Below, one piece after another: positions 10,901 to 20,140 of a DNA stretch of 64,000 bases. The stretch comes from Streptococcus suis (lineage in GTDB: Bacteria; Bacillota; Bacilli; Lactobacillales; Streptococcaceae). Numbering within the stretch: the stretch's first letter is position 1; every line of letters begins with the position of its first letter. The stretch is from the NCBI RefSeq assembly GCF_024509555.1, contig NZ_JAMWEL010000001.1:124001-188000 (forward strand), written 5' to 3'. The notes beneath the pieces were generated by a model. The model was not told the DNA's origin. It worked only from the letters and a program-made list of their open reading frames with translations, and searched no databases. Both the position numbers and the translations under genes were made by a program.

Positions 10901-11615
10901 TATTCGTCAATCAGAAGACATCGCCCAAGTCTTGGACCAGTTGTCCTCTGTCCAAGAGTTGAACGAACGCTATAAGGCTGCTATAGAATTACCAAGTTTA
11001 CGGACTCCAAGTCAGATCAAGAAACTCTATGAGCCTATTTTGGAACAAGAAGGCATGGAAGTTATGGAAAAATACCAGCCAAAACGGACCTTCAACTTGC
11101 CAGATTTCTCCAAGAAACCAAAAATCACTGGAGCCCAAGTCGGTTCAGCAGTCCATGAACTTATGCAACGCTTGGATCTGTCTTGGTTGGTGACAGAAGA
11201 TACGGTAAGAGCAGCCCTAGAAGCTGTTCATGCTGAGCAAGCGATTAAAGATAAAATCAATGTTCAGATGATTTTGGATTTCTTTGATACAGATTTAGGA
11301 AGAGAAATTCTAGCCAAAACGGATAAACTTCATCGAGAAGCTCCATTTGCAAGTTTGCAGACAGATCCTGTATCACAGGAACAATTTGTCCTTCGTGGGA
11401 TTATCGATGGCTACCTGCTATATGATGATCATATTGTCCTCTTTGATTACAAGACAGACAAATATGACCAACCAAGCCAACTCAGCCAACGTTACCAAGC
11501 TCAAATGCAACTCTATGCCGAGGCATTGAAAAAAGCCTACAAGATAGATCGTGTAGACTGCCATTTGATTTTGCTTGGTGGGGAAAGAATTGAAGTGGTC
11601 GAAGTCAACATATAG
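7965..11615 (+). CDS. rexA: RexA, ATP-dependent helicase/nuclease subunit A
   Basis: RexA is the UvrD-type helicase and nuclease subunit of the RexAB complex. Walker A is ASAGSGKT (residues 47-54). Walker B is [12 protein letters not shown], and further helicase motifs are [32 protein letters not shown] and [13 protein letters not shown]. The C-terminal nuclease core is [10 protein letters not shown] start it at ATG 7965, which overlaps the rexB stop as TAATG and follows AAAGGAGG; the longer in-frame opening lies inside rexB. The product is 1216 residues. Confidence 0.96.
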   Translation: MAFEQFLSAEEIKAVQLAEANSDKQQKRTPEQIEAIYTHGQNVLVSASAGSGKTFVMVQRILDKLKRGVGIDQLFISTFTVKAAGELKERIEKNLNETIAETTDMDLRRHLSAQLADLTKADIGTMDSFTQKLVTTYGYSLGISPQFRILQDETEKASLKKEVFDQLFADYLEKDENGEFRRLVRNFSGNRKDNSSFRQVVYQVHDFSQSTSSPTKWLKEQAVQADLYSQERLEQILEHGFKEKVLDKLYQAADFFRYHVEWGRNDFGSAKYFANVEEVLDLLTGLDSLDQKDLMERVERILLINDQSRGKGLTNANRPKDEHLITFKEEYNAGKSQLISGLRDLGQEVYELTLLKDYQDQALPTLILLRDFVLDFSQAYLDVKIKEAAFEFGDIGHFAIRILEENADIRQFFQDKYHEVMVDEYQDNNHSQERMLDLLSNGHNRFMVGDIKQSIYRFRQADPMIFQEKFELYQANPQAGKLILLKENFRSQIEVLEATNAIFTRLMDRQVGEIKYDDTHSLVAGSPGQKIAQSKHEMEYLIYDQQESAHSSTDAEEETPLTAGEIEVVAKEIIRLHNKDGADFKDITLLVQKRTHNDLIMSIFEKHGIPIVADGGAASYLQSLEVMIMLDTLRVINNPLNDYALVALLKSPMFRFDEDELTRISLQTGTGFFYQKMELSIANVGQHSELIHGDLKKKIKDFLSILENWRAFAKLHSIYDLIWKIFNEKFYYDYVGALPNGSKRQANLYALGLRANQFEKTGYKGLSRFIAMLDRAIANDKDLADVQEFLPQNAVQLMTIHKSKGLEFKYVFLMNIDKRFNLEDHYQSVIISRKNGLGIQYLADMKDKVNSPLPQVRVLMNTLPYQNNLQELKIANLSEQMRLLYVALTRAEKKLYLVGKGNADKLAEKYDGKKEDGVLAQSTRESMATFQDWILAIAEAFSGEDLHFKKVFVTDEDLTEEKIGKLTLKSKLENASLKDIRQSEDIAQVLDQLSSVQELNERYKAAIELPSLRTPSQIKKLYEPILEQEGMEVMEKYQPKRTFNLPDFSKKPKITGAQVGSAVHELMQRLDLSWLVTEDTVRAALEAVHAEQAIKDKINVQMILDFFDTDLGREILAKTDKLHREAPFASLQTDPVSQEQFVLRGIIDGYLLYDDHIVLFDYKTDKYDQPSQLSQRYQAQMQLYAEALKKAYKIDRVDCHLILLGGERIEVVEVNI

Positions 11616-11649
11616 TCATTTAGTTTTTCTTTTATTACTTCGACGCAAG

Positions 11650-11855
11650 AGGAAACTCCGTTTCCTTATTTCCAACTTCAAACATTCCGCTGGATTGTTT
11701 GAACTCGCTTTGCCGTACTTTGCAGGGGTGACGTGCTCCGCAAGTGCAATCTCCAACATTGCACAGGCACTCGACTGTACAAGCTGTCTGCAGCTATTGA
11801 GGCGAACTTTGTTCGCTATGTCTCCAACCTCCAAAGGTTCCCCGAACCTTTGGAG
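11650..11855. repeat. Array of short hairpins after rexA
   Basis: At least six perfect inverted repeats lie in 206 bp: AGGAAAC/GTTTCCT, TTCAAACA/TGTTTGAA, GTGCAAT/ATTGCAC, AGCTG/CAGCT, GCGAAC/GTTCGC, and a 12-bp stem (11829-11840 with 11844-11855, loop CCC). CCAAC or CTCCAAC recurs between or inside them (11672-11676, 11751-11757, 11822-11828). None has a proper T-tract. The block lies between the converging rexA and plsY genes, so it may serve as an end-of-transcript or repeat region. Confidence 0.65.
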
Positions 11856-11902
11856 CGAGTACTAAAAATAAACTAAAAGACTATAAATTAAAAGCGAGTG
11901 AT

Positions 11903-12547
11903 TTAAGCTCCCTTTTTCTGTTTGGTTAGATTAAGTCCGAATGGGACAAGATTTTCTTCTTTTTTCAAAATCCGCTGGATATTTTCCTTGTGACGAATGA
12001 TGACAAAACTGCCAAGAAAAACGATAATCACTGTAAAGAGCCAGTCGTAGCGTAGCAGGATGATTCCTGTTGCTGGAAATAGCAGAGCTCCTAAGATTGC
12101 TAAAGCAGCAGCCAATACGCTGGAGAAGGAAACCATCGAAGTGAGGTAAAGAGAAGTCACAAAAATGATGACTAGATAGAGGCAAAAAGCAGGTGCGATG
12201 CCCAGAAGCATACCAGCAGATGTTGCAACCGCTTTACCGCCTTTGAACTGGGCAAAGATAGGGAAGGTATGCCCTAAGACAGCCACCAATCCAAATACAA
12301 CAGGGGAAATACCCTGAGCATGAAAAATAATTGGAAGCAGAGCAGCCAAGGTTCCTTTAAGGAAATCAATGACAAATACAATGGTCCCGGCCTTCGGACC
12401 TAAAATACGGAATGTGTTGGTTGTTCCAGTATTTCCCGAACCATGTTCACGAATGTTGATATTGAAAAAAGTTTGACCTATCCAAAGTCCTGACGGGATA
12501 GATCCCAATAAATATGCAATAAATAGTAAAATAAGATTGACTAACAT
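11903..12547 (-). CDS. plsY: Glycerol-3-phosphate acyltransferase PlsY
   Basis: PlsY transfers the acyl group of acyl-phosphate to glycerol-3-phosphate, the first step of phospholipid synthesis, at the membrane. The motifs are [25 protein letters not shown] and [21 protein letters not shown]. Several transmembrane helices are present and the length (214 residues) is normal. I place the start at the ATG 12545-12547 ([16 protein letters not shown]), which matches the family. It lacks a Shine-Dalgarno sequence and sits 6 nt after an extended -10 box. It is divergent from parE. Confidence 0.95.
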   Translation of the reverse strand: MLVNLILLFIAYLLGSIPSGLWIGQTFFNINIREHGSGNTGTTNTFRILGPKAGTIVFVIDFLKGTLAALLPIIFHAQGISPVVFGLVAVLGHTFPIFAQFKGGKAVATSAGMLLGIAPAFCLYLVIIFVTSLYLTSMVSFSSVLAAALAILGALLFPATGIILLRYDWLFTVIIVFLGSFVIIRHKENIQRILKKEENLVPFGLNLTKQKKGA

Positions 12548-12553
12548 GTTTTC

Positions 12554-12562
12554 ATTATAGCA
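12554..12562 (-). promoter_or_regulatory. plsY promoter, probably leaderless
   Basis: On the minus strand TGCTATAAT, a perfect extended -10 box, is followed by GAAAAC and the ATG. A 6-nt gap puts the transcript start at or next to the start codon. Confidence 0.55.
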
Positions 12563-12631
12563 TATTTTCATCTCATTTAGTCCAAAATCTTATTTTGTGA
12601 GTTGTCTCAGCCGATAGGCAACAGAAAAATT

Positions 12632-12660
12632 TTGCAAAAATGGCTAAAAACCTGTAAGAT
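12632..12660 (+). promoter_or_regulatory. parE promoter
   Basis: TTGCAA, a 17-nt spacer and TAAGAT lie 29 nt before the parE TTG start. A weak hairpin (GTTGTCT/AGGCAAC, 12600-12621) lies just upstream, between the divergent plsY and parE promoters. Confidence 0.6.
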
Positions 12661-12689
12661 AGAAAGGATGATAAGTATGGAGGTCAGTT

Positions 12690-14639
12690 TTGGCTAAGAA
12701 AGAGATTAACATAAATAACTATAATGATGATGCCATTCAGGTACTGGAAGGGCTGGACGCCGTCCGCAAACGCCCAGGTATGTACATCGGCTCAACAGAC
12801 GGGAATGGGCTTCACCACATGGTCTGGGAGATTGTTGATAACGCTGTCGATGAGGCTCTCTCCGGTTTCGGTGATCGGATTGATGTGACCATTAACAAGG
12901 ACGGCAGTCTGTCCGTTTCCGACCGTGGACGTGGTATGCCCGTTGGTATGCACGCTACCGGCAAGCCAACCGTAGAAGTCATTTTTACCGTTCTCCACGC
13001 AGGTGGGAAGTTCGGTCAAGGTGGCTACAAAACTTCAGGTGGTCTCCACGGGGTTGGTTCTTCGGTGGTCAATGCCCTGTCCAGCTGGTTGGAAGTGGAG
13101 ATTACCCGTGACGGTGCTGTTTACAAGCAACGCTTTGAGCAGGGCGGAAAACCAGTCACGACCCTAGAGAAGATTGGCACCGCACCAAAATCAAAAACAG
13201 GTACAAAGGTTACCTTTATGCCTGACGATACCATTTTCTCAACGACTGACTTCAGGTTCAACACCATTGCCGAACGCCTGAAAGAATCAGCTTTCTTACT
13301 CAAACAAGTCACCATGACTCTGACAGATGAGCGGACAGGCGAGCAGGAGGAGTACCACTACGAAAATGGCGTTCAGGACTTTGTTTCCTACCTCAACGAA
13401 GACAAGGAAACCCTGACACCTGTCCTCTATTTTGAAGGAGAAGATGCTGGTTTCCAAGTTCAAGTTGCCATGCAGTACAACGACGGCTATTCAGACAACA
13501 TCCTCTCCTTCGTTAACAACGTTCGGACCAAGGACGGTGGTACCCACGAAACAGGTCTCAAACTAGCCATTACCAAGGCCATGAACGACTATGCTCGTAA
13601 GACCAACTTGCTCAAGGAAAAGGACAAGAACTTAGAAGGCTCTGACTACCGTGAAGGTTTGTCTGCGGTCCTTTCTATCCTTGTCCCAGAAGAGCATTTG
13701 CAGTTTGAAGGACAGACCAAGGACAAGCTGGGCAGTCCGCTTGCTCGTCCTGTGGTGGACGGCATTGTGTCGGACAAGCTGACCTTCTTCCTTTTGGAAA
13801 ATGGGGAATTAGCTTCAAATCTAGTTCGTAAAGCCATTAAGGCGCGTGACGCCCGCGAGGCTGCGCGTAAGGCGCGTGACGAATCCCGAAATGGTAAGAA
13901 AAACAAGAAGGACAAAGGGCTTCTGTCAGGTAAGCTAACCCCCGCCCAGTCTAAAAATCCAGCCAAAAATGAACTCTATCTGGTCGAGGGAGATTCAGCC
14001 GGAGGCTCTGCCAAACAAGGCCGTGACCGCAAGTTCCAAGCCATTCTACCTTTGCGTGGTAAGGTTATTAACACTGCTAAGGCAAAAATGGCGGACATAC
14101 TCAAAAACGAAGAAATCAACACCATGATTTACACCATTGGTGCTGGTGTTGGGTCAGATTTCACTATCGAAGATGTCAACTATGACAAGATTATTATCAT
14201 GACCGATGCGGATACGGACGGAGCCCACATTCAGACTCTCTTGTTGACCTTCTTCTATCGTTATATGCGACCGCTAGTGGAAGCAGGACGGGTTTACATC
14301 GCCCTTCCGCCTCTCTACAAGATGTCCAAAGGTAAGGGCAAGACAGAAAAGATTGCTTACGCTTGGTCTGACGGGGAATTAGAAGATCTCCGCAAGGATT
14401 TTGGCAAGGGCTTTATCCTCCAACGCTACAAGGGTCTAGGTGAGATGAATGCCGATCAGCTCTGGGAAACAACCATGAACCCTGAAACCCGTACCCTTAT
14501 CCGTGTCACCATTGAAGACCTAGCCCGTGCTGAACGCCGTGTGTCCGTCCTTATGGGGGACAAGGTCGAGCCACGCCGTAAGTGGATTGAAGACAATGTG
14601 AAGTTTACATTGGAGGAAGCGACAGCTTTTACCAAATAA
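12690..14639 (+). CDS. parE: DNA topoisomerase IV subunit B
   Basis: ParE is the ATPase subunit of topoisomerase IV, which decatenates daughter chromosomes with ParC. The GHKL ATPase domain shows VRKRPGMYIGS, EIVDNAVDEAL, DRGRGMPVG and GGLHGVGSSVVNALS. The Toprim domain shows LVEGDSAGGSAKQGRDR and DADTDGAHI. It has 649 residues. I choose ParE over GyrB because plsY is upstream and parC downstream. The start codon is TTG, fixed by GGAGG eight bases before it. Confidence 0.95.
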   Translation: MAKKEININNYNDDAIQVLEGLDAVRKRPGMYIGSTDGNGLHHMVWEIVDNAVDEALSGFGDRIDVTINKDGSLSVSDRGRGMPVGMHATGKPTVEVIFTVLHAGGKFGQGGYKTSGGLHGVGSSVVNALSSWLEVEITRDGAVYKQRFEQGGKPVTTLEKIGTAPKSKTGTKVTFMPDDTIFSTTDFRFNTIAERLKESAFLLKQVTMTLTDERTGEQEEYHYENGVQDFVSYLNEDKETLTPVLYFEGEDAGFQVQVAMQYNDGYSDNILSFVNNVRTKDGGTHETGLKLAITKAMNDYARKTNLLKEKDKNLEGSDYREGLSAVLSILVPEEHLQFEGQTKDKLGSPLARPVVDGIVSDKLTFFLLENGELASNLVRKAIKARDAREAARKARDESRNGKKNKKDKGLLSGKLTPAQSKNPAKNELYLVEGDSAGGSAKQGRDRKFQAILPLRGKVINTAKAKMADILKNEEINTMIYTIGAGVGSDFTIEDVNYDKIIIMTDADTDGAHIQTLLLTFFYRYMRPLVEAGRVYIALPPLYKMSKGKGKTEKIAYAWSDGELEDLRKDFGKGFILQRYKGLGEMNADQLWETTMNPETRTLIRVTIEDLARAERRVSVLMGDKVEPRRKWIEDNVKFTLEEATAFTK

Positions 14640-14662
14640 TCTCAGGGAAGTTGAGGTGCCAT

Positions 14663-15265
14663 ATGGTTTTAGAAAATAAATTGGGGATTGAAAATTCCGC
14701 TGAATTAGCTCGACTTGAAGAACAAATCAGTAAGAAAAAAGCAGCCCAACTGTTCGAAACTGGTCAGTTATTCCAGATAGAAGTTGGGACTTTTGCAGGT
14801 TTGGCACACATTCATCAGACTTTATTTGAGGATATTTATGATTTTGCAGGTAAAATTCGTGATGTCAACATTGCCAAGGATAATTTTCAATTTGCACCAC
14901 GAATTTTTCTAGAGCAGTCTTTAGCCTATATCGACAAGCTACCTCACGAAACCTTTGATGAGATTGTTGACAAGTACGCAGATATGAACATCGCACATCC
15001 ATTTCGAGAAGGAAATGGTCGCAGTATGCGTATCTGGTTGGATTGTATGCTACGGGATAGTTTGGGCAAGGTAGTTGATTGGAATAGCATTGATAAAGAT
15101 GAATATTTCAATGCAATGGTTAGAAGCCATGTGTCAACAGGAGAGCTTAAATATCTGTTATTGCAAGCCTTAACGGAAGATCTTGGTCAGGCTACTTATT
15201 TCAAAGGTATTGACCATTCTTATTATTACGAAGGATACAACCTTTATCGCACTGAGGATTTGTAA
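14663..15265 (+). CDS. Fic-domain AMP transferase
   Basis: The 200-residue protein carries the complete Fic catalytic motif HPFREGNGRSMR (residues 112-123), so it should transfer AMP from ATP to a target hydroxyl. The upstream FAGKIRDVNIAKDNFQFAP region matches the usual Fic core. No self-inhibiting (S/T)xxxE(G/N) helix is evident and no small antitoxin gene sits in front. Start is ATG 14663, preceded by GAGGTG; a TTG 12 nt earlier is less likely. It lies 23 nt behind parE. Known FicT toxins AMPylate GyrB and ParE, so topoisomerase IV is a tempting target, but that is inference. Confidence 0.85.
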   Translation: MVLENKLGIENSAELARLEEQISKKKAAQLFETGQLFQIEVGTFAGLAHIHQTLFEDIYDFAGKIRDVNIAKDNFQFAPRIFLEQSLAYIDKLPHETFDEIVDKYADMNIAHPFREGNGRSMRIWLDCMLRDSLGKVVDWNSIDKDEYFNAMVRSHVSTGELKYLLLQALTEDLGQATYFKGIDHSYYYEGYNLYRTEDL

Positions 15266-15297
15266 TTCTAGCACAAGCAAACTATGTGAGGTGTTTT

Positions 15298-15801
15298 ATG
15301 CCACTAAGAGTAAAATTAACTGACCGTTTTCAAAAACAGCTGACTGAATGGGCTCAAAAGCGTAAGCCATTTAAAAACAAACAGGAGTTGGAAGAGAAAT
15401 TTGACCAGGCGCTTGAAACCTGGAAATCGTCCAAGACTAGAGAACGGGCAGAGGCCTTGTTGTCTGATCAAGGGAAATTGGAACATTTTCTGCAAAATAT
15501 CGAGAAGAAGTTGGCTCGACTACCGTTTGGTGGGGACAAGTTTTCAGCCATTCCGGGTATGATTTCCATGGTTCGAAGCTATGTCAAGCGAGATTACACG
15601 GTTTTACCGAAGGGAGCCATTTTGGCTACAATTGGAGCCTTGATTTACTTTTTCAGCCCTTTGGATGCTCTGCCTGATTTCCTATTCGGACCAGGCTTGC
15701 TGGATGATGCTTTTGTACTTAATGCCTGCCTCAAATTAGTTAAGTCAGATGTGGATGATTTCAGAAACTGGCAAGCAAGTCAGTGGAAGGTGGAAGAGTA
15801 G
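15298..15801 (+). CDS. YkvA/DUF1232-like membrane protein
   Basis: The 167-residue protein contains IGALIYFFSPLDALPDFLFGPGLLDDAFVL, a typical DUF1232 segment (about residues 105-135), preceded by a charged, mostly helical N-terminal half. One or two membrane-dipping helices are likely. Function is unknown for the family. Start is ATG 15298 after GTGAGGTG. It is the second of four accessory genes between parE and parC. Confidence 0.7.
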   Translation: MPLRVKLTDRFQKQLTEWAQKRKPFKNKQELEEKFDQALETWKSSKTRERAEALLSDQGKLEHFLQNIEKKLARLPFGGDKFSAIPGMISMVRSYVKRDYTVLPKGAILATIGALIYFFSPLDALPDFLFGPGLLDDAFVLNACLKLVKSDVDDFRNWQASQWKVEE

Positions 15802-15828
15802 CTCTGCTATTTACAAAAGGAGTAGAAG

Positions 15829-16386
15829 TTGTTAGAAAAAGTCGAGCGATTTATTGCTGAAATCAATAGAATTGACAGAAAGTTTTCCAAAGATTATTTT
15901 GAAACCGGAAAGGTTGAAAAAGTCAATCTCAAACATACATTTACTAAGGTGCCAACTCAACCTATTCTGGCTTATCGACTCAACTTACACGAATCTATCA
16001 ATGACTACTTGATGCGTGCAGATGTCAAGGATATTCCCTATTTTTATCGTGTCAAAACATCGGAATCCATTTTGGATAAGATTGAGCGTTTTAAGGAGAG
16101 AAATGAGGGATATCCTGTCAACTCCATTCTCAATGATATTTTTGGTGCTCGTATGATTTTGACTGCTGAGGAAATCGCGGAGGTTATGGAGCGTCTGGAT
16201 GACTGGCAGGGAAAACATGGTCTGAAAAACTGGTATCTGCGAGATAAGGACGGCTATATTGGCATTCATATCTATTTCAAGAATAAGAGCAATTTTTACT
16301 ATCCGTGGGAACTGCAACTGTGGGATGAGAAGGATGTAGAAGGTAATATTGCCAGTCATATCAAGTATAAGAGGAAGTTTGTTTGA
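15829..16386 (+). CDS. RelA/SpoT-domain protein
   Basis: The 185-residue protein shows the (p)ppGpp-synthetase fold pattern in order: YRVKTSESILDKI (R74, K76), NDIFGARMIL (D103, R108), KDGYIGIHIYF and the E-x-Q strand WELQLWDEKD (E161, Q163), then SHIKYKRKF. It has no hydrolase, TGS or ACT domain, so it resembles a small alarmone synthetase or a toxSAS-type toxin rather than Rel. Start is TTG 15829, preceded by AAAGGAG. Whether it makes alarmones or modifies tRNA cannot be told from sequence alone. Confidence 0.7.
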   Translation: MLEKVERFIAEINRIDRKFSKDYFETGKVEKVNLKHTFTKVPTQPILAYRLNLHESINDYLMRADVKDIPYFYRVKTSESILDKIERFKERNEGYPVNSILNDIFGARMILTAEEIAEVMERLDDWQGKHGLKNWYLRDKDGYIGIHIYFKNKSNFYYPWELQLWDEKDVEGNIASHIKYKRKFV

Positions 16387-16455
16387 TATAAGTACGTTGT
16401 GCTTCTCTATCACAAATCAAATTTTTTATTAGAATTAGTTTAGGAGTTAATTTTA

Positions 16456-17274
16456 ATGATATCTGAGAAAGTTGTATTGGATAAAATGGGATTCGCATGT
16501 CTAGAACTATTTTGTAAGAAGATAGGTGTCAGTTCATCGAATGTAATCTATTTAGAAAAACTGGGCTGGTTTATAGTAAATAATTTACAGCCGGACATAC
16601 CTTATGTATCTATATATAGTGCTATGGATAAATGTATTCCTATTGTATATCAGAAACAGGAACAGAAGAAAGCAACAGAAATTGTAGCTATTTTAAAGGG
16701 TGGAAATACGCGAACAAAACGCAAAAGGAAAAAATTAAAACCTATAACTCCGTTAGCACTTGATTCAGATAGTTTTCGAATTGGTCACCTGTTAGCCCAC
16801 TCTATTTTAGAGTATGTACAATTCGAGGACGGACAAGGTTTAAATTGTTTTCATCGATATAATTTATTTTATGAAACCAGAGAAGCGAATGAATTTACGA
16901 ATAAGGGGTTTGAGCAAGATGTGATGCCCCAAAGACTTCTTGAAATAATAATTGAGAATGCGATTGGAATGGTAGATTATTCTAAAAATGACAGCAAAGG
17001 CTCACCTGAGAAAAAAAGACTTAGAGAATTTTATAACCTTCTTCGTGAGAAATCTCTAATACCTAAAGATGGGAGCTATGAATACTATCATCTACCAAAG
17101 AATAAAAAATTGATTTTTTATTCCAAGTTAATATACAATGATTCGTCTGATCCAATTCCGTCAGCAATTCATCTCCAATCAAAATCAGATGATATTAAAT
17201 TATATTTCAACGTTATCATACCTAATATAAAAGATAGTAAATACAATTTTCAAGACGGCACGGATATTTTGTAA
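16456..17274 (+). CDS. Putative DNA/RNA non-specific endonuclease-like protein
   Basis: This 272-residue protein is distinctly AT-rich compared with parE and parC. It contains RIGHLLAHSI (about residues 109-118), like the (D)RGH catalytic motif of NucA-type non-specific nucleases. Its C-terminal part runs YNDSSDPIPSAIHLQSKSDD...FNVIIPNI, resembling the YxVTP...P.G....A.S....FNVF tail of that family. The leading Asp of DRGH and the metal-binding Asn are not obvious, so activity is doubtful. A basic stretch KRKRKKLK lies near residue 90. No signal peptide is seen. Confidence 0.45.
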   Translation: MISEKVVLDKMGFACLELFCKKIGVSSSNVIYLEKLGWFIVNNLQPDIPYVSIYSAMDKCIPIVYQKQEQKKATEIVAILKGGNTRTKRKRKKLKPITPLALDSDSFRIGHLLAHSILEYVQFEDGQGLNCFHRYNLFYETREANEFTNKGFEQDVMPQRLLEIIIENAIGMVDYSKNDSKGSPEKKRLREFYNLLREKSLIPKDGSYEYYHLPKNKKLIFYSKLIYNDSSDPIPSAIHLQSKSDDIKLYFNVIIPNIKDSKYNFQDGTDIL

Positions 17275-17301
17275 AAACGAGAATAGAGAGATAAACATTA
17301 A

Positions 17302-19755
17302 ATGTCTAACATTCAAAACATGTCCCTTGAGGACATCATGGGAGAGCGTTTTGGTCGCTACTCCAAATACATTATTCAGGAGCGGGCATTGCCGGACATT
17401 CGTGACGGTCTCAAGCCCGTGCAACGTCGGATTCTTTATTCTATGAATAAGGATGGCAACACCTTTGACAAGGGCTACCGTAAGTCTGCCAAGTCAGTCG
17501 GGAATATCATGGGGAATTTCCACCCGCACGGTGATTCCTCTATTTATGATGCCATGGTCCGCATGAGTCAGGACTGGAAGAACCGCGAAATTTTGGTGGA
17601 GATGCACGGAAACAACGGTTCCATGGACGGCGATCCGCCAGCGGCCATGCGTTACACCGAGGCTCGCCTGTCGGAAATGGCTGGCTATCTCCTGGCCGAC
17701 ATCGAGAAAAAAACCGTGCCTTTTGCCTGGAACTTTGACGATACGGAAAAAGAACCCACGGTGTTACCAGCTGCCTTCCCTAATCTCTTGGTCAATGGAG
17801 CGACAGGAATTTCAGCAGGGTACGCGACTGACATCCCGCCACATAATCTGGCGGAGGTCATCGATGCCGTTGTTTACATGATTGATCATCCGACAGCTAA
17901 ATTAGAAAAGTTGATGGAGTTCTTGCCTGGACCAGACTTCCCAACAGGTGCCATTATCCAAGGGGCTGACGAAATCAAGAAAGCCTATGAAACTGGTAAG
18001 GGCCGTGTAGTAGTTCGTAGCCGTTGTGACATCGAGCAGCTCAAGGCTGGTAAGAAACAGATTGTCATCACTGAAATTCCTTATGAGGTCAACAAGGCTG
18101 TTTTGGTCAAGAAGATTGATGATGTCCGTGTCAACAACAAGGTGCCTGGTATTGCCGAGGTGCGTGATGAGTCAGATCGGACAGGTCTGCGGATTGCCAT
18201 TGAGCTGAAAAAAGATAGCGATGAGCAAACCATTCTCAACTACCTCTACAAATATACCGACCTACAAATCAATTACAACTTCAACATGGTGGCCATTGAT
18301 AACTTCACACCGCGTCAGGTCGGCTTGCAGAAGATTCTGTCCAGCTACATCGCCCACCGCCGTGAGATTATCATTGCCCGGTCTAAGTTTGACAAGGAAA
18401 AGGCAGAAAAACGCCTCCATATCGTAGAAGGTTTGATTCGTGTCATTTCCATTTTGGACGAAGTCATTGCCCTTATCCGTGCTTCTGAGAACAAGGCTGA
18501 CGCCAAGGAAAACTTGAAAATCAGCTATGATTTTAGTGAGGAACAGGCTGAGGCTATCGTGACCTTGCAACTTTACCGTTTGACAAACACCGATATTGTG
18601 ACCTTGGAGAATGAAGAAGCAGCTCTACGCGAGCAGATTCAGACCTTGGCAGCCATTATTGGCGATGAGCGGACTATGTTCAATCTTATGAAGAAGGAAC
18701 TGCGTGAGGTCAAAAAGCAGTTTGGAAATCCTCGTTTGAGTGAGTTACAAGATCAGGCAGAAACGATTGAGATTGACACCGCCAGCTTGATTGTCGAGGA
18801 AGAAACCTTTGTCAGCGTAACCAAGGCAGGTTACATCAAACGGACTAGTCCGCGTTCTTTCAATGCCTCAACGCTGGAAGAAATGGGCAAACGAGAGGAT
18901 GACCAGTTGATTTTCTTGCAGAATGCCAAGACAACCCAGCACCTATTGCTCTTTACCAATCTTGGAAATGTCATCTACCGACCTGTCCATGAGTTGACAG
19001 ATATTCGTTGGAAGGACATTGGTGAACACTTGAGCCAGACACTCATGAATTTTGAGACCAATGAAGAGATTATCTTCGCGGAACTGGTTGAGAATTTTGA
19101 TGAGGGAACTTATTTCGCGGTGACCAAATACGGTCAAATCAAGCGTGTGGAGCGGAAGGAGTTTACTCCATGGCGGACTTACAAGTCCAAGTCAACCAAG
19201 TATGCCAAACTAAAAGATGCAGAGGATGTGGTAATTACCGTATCACCTGTGGTCTTGGACGACATTATGCTTATCACAGAAAAGGGCTACGCTCTGCGAT
19301 TTAACATCGAAGAAGTGCCAATCATCGGTGCCAAGGCGGCCGGTGTCAAGGCGGTCAACCTCAAGGATGGGGATGTGGTGGCTGCGGCCTTTATCAGCAA
19401 CACCAGTTCCGTCTATCTCCTGACCCAGCGTGGTAGCCTTAAGCGGATGGCGACGGAGGAAATCTCTGTGACCAGCCGTGCCAAGCGTGGTCTGCAGGTC
19501 CTTCGTGAACTCAAGGCTAAGCCTCATCGTGTCTTTGCGGCGGGTCCAGTCTTGACGGATCAGGGTGATTTTGACCTCTTTAGCACGGCAAATGAAGATG
19601 AAACGACAAGTCAAATCCTTCACGTTCAGTCCAAAACAGGCAAACTCTATGAGATTGATGTGACCCAACTCAGCCTGTCCGAACGCACCAGCAACGGTAG
19701 CTTTATCTCAGAAACCATTTCTGATGAGGAAGTGTTGACTGCCTGGGTGAAATAG
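17302..19755 (+). CDS. parC: DNA topoisomerase IV subunit A
   Basis: ParC is the DNA-cleaving subunit of topoisomerase IV. It has 817 residues with the winged-helix/tower domain ([14 protein letters not shown] [18 protein letters not shown]) and the catalytic tyrosine in [11 protein letters not shown] (Y118). The quinolone-resistance region reads [12 protein letters not shown], with Ser79 and Asp83 unaltered. The C-terminal beta-pinwheel carries repeated blade motifs. It begins 27 nt after the nuclease-like gene, so parC is probably also driven from within or before the accessory island. Confidence 0.96.
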   Translation: MSNIQNMSLEDIMGERFGRYSKYIIQERALPDIRDGLKPVQRRILYSMNKDGNTFDKGYRKSAKSVGNIMGNFHPHGDSSIYDAMVRMSQDWKNREILVEMHGNNGSMDGDPPAAMRYTEARLSEMAGYLLADIEKKTVPFAWNFDDTEKEPTVLPAAFPNLLVNGATGISAGYATDIPPHNLAEVIDAVVYMIDHPTAKLEKLMEFLPGPDFPTGAIIQGADEIKKAYETGKGRVVVRSRCDIEQLKAGKKQIVITEIPYEVNKAVLVKKIDDVRVNNKVPGIAEVRDESDRTGLRIAIELKKDSDEQTILNYLYKYTDLQINYNFNMVAIDNFTPRQVGLQKILSSYIAHRREIIIARSKFDKEKAEKRLHIVEGLIRVISILDEVIALIRASENKADAKENLKISYDFSEEQAEAIVTLQLYRLTNTDIVTLENEEAALREQIQTLAAIIGDERTMFNLMKKELREVKKQFGNPRLSELQDQAETIEIDTASLIVEEETFVSVTKAGYIKRTSPRSFNASTLEEMGKREDDQLIFLQNAKTTQHLLLFTNLGNVIYRPVHELTDIRWKDIGEHLSQTLMNFETNEEIIFAELVENFDEGTYFAVTKYGQIKRVERKEFTPWRTYKSKSTKYAKLKDAEDVVITVSPVVLDDIMLITEKGYALRFNIEEVPIIGAKAAGVKAVNLKDGDVVAAAFISNTSSVYLLTQRGSLKRMATEEISVTSRAKRGLQVLRELKAKPHRVFAAGPVLTDQGDFDLFSTANEDETTSQILHVQSKTGKLYEIDVTQLSLSERTSNGSFISETISDEEVLTAWVK

Positions 19756-19764
19756 GAGAAAAAA

Positions 19765-19884
19765 GTGAAGAAGAAACACCTTGTACTCCTGATTCTGATA
19801 GTCATCATGTTTTTGACATTGCTTGCCATGAATCTCTTTCCTGCTTTTGAGGAATGGCTTCACCAGTTGACTGGTTGGTACTAA
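19765..19884 (+). CDS. Small single-span membrane protein after parC
   Basis: The 39-residue protein has a KKK start, a ~20-residue hydrophobic helix and an amphipathic tail ending HQLTGWY. It starts with GTG, 8 nt behind AGGAGAA, immediately after parC, and a strong terminator follows. No family is recognised. Confidence 0.6.
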   Translation: MKKKHLVLLILIVIMFLTLLAMNLFPAFEEWLHQLTGWY

Positions 19885-19898
19885 CAAATGAAGAAATC

Positions 19899-19919
19899 AA
19901 CCCGCTCTGGCGGGTTTTT
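19899..19919 (+). terminator. Rho-independent terminator of the parC unit
   Basis: AACCCGC and GCGGGTT pair around TCTG and are followed by T residues. Confidence 0.85.
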
Positions 19920-20010
19920 CTATTTTGAACTAGAAATGAACATTGAAGTTCTAATAGTAAGATGGTATAATAACAGATATAAATATAGTGTTTTTAGGCA
20001 GGTGACAAAT

Positions 20011-20130
20011 ATGATGAAACTAATTATTGGAATTATTTTAGTAATAATAACTGTTGGTCTTGCTTTTTTAAATCCTTTCTTGGCTGCTGGTCTTGCGGTT
20101 ATTGGAATCTATGGGGTCTCAAAATTATAG
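20011..20130 (+). CDS. Small hydrophobic protein
   Basis: The 39-residue protein is almost entirely hydrophobic (IIGIILVIITVGLAF ... GLAVIGIYGVSKL), enough for one or two membrane passes. A GCAGGTGA ribosome-binding site precedes the ATG. It ends 10 nt before the DUF4230 gene and is probably cotranscribed with it. Unknown function. Confidence 0.55.
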   Translation: MMKLIIGIILVIITVGLAFLNPFLAAGLAVIGIYGVSKL

Positions 20131-20140
20131 GAGGTAGTAT

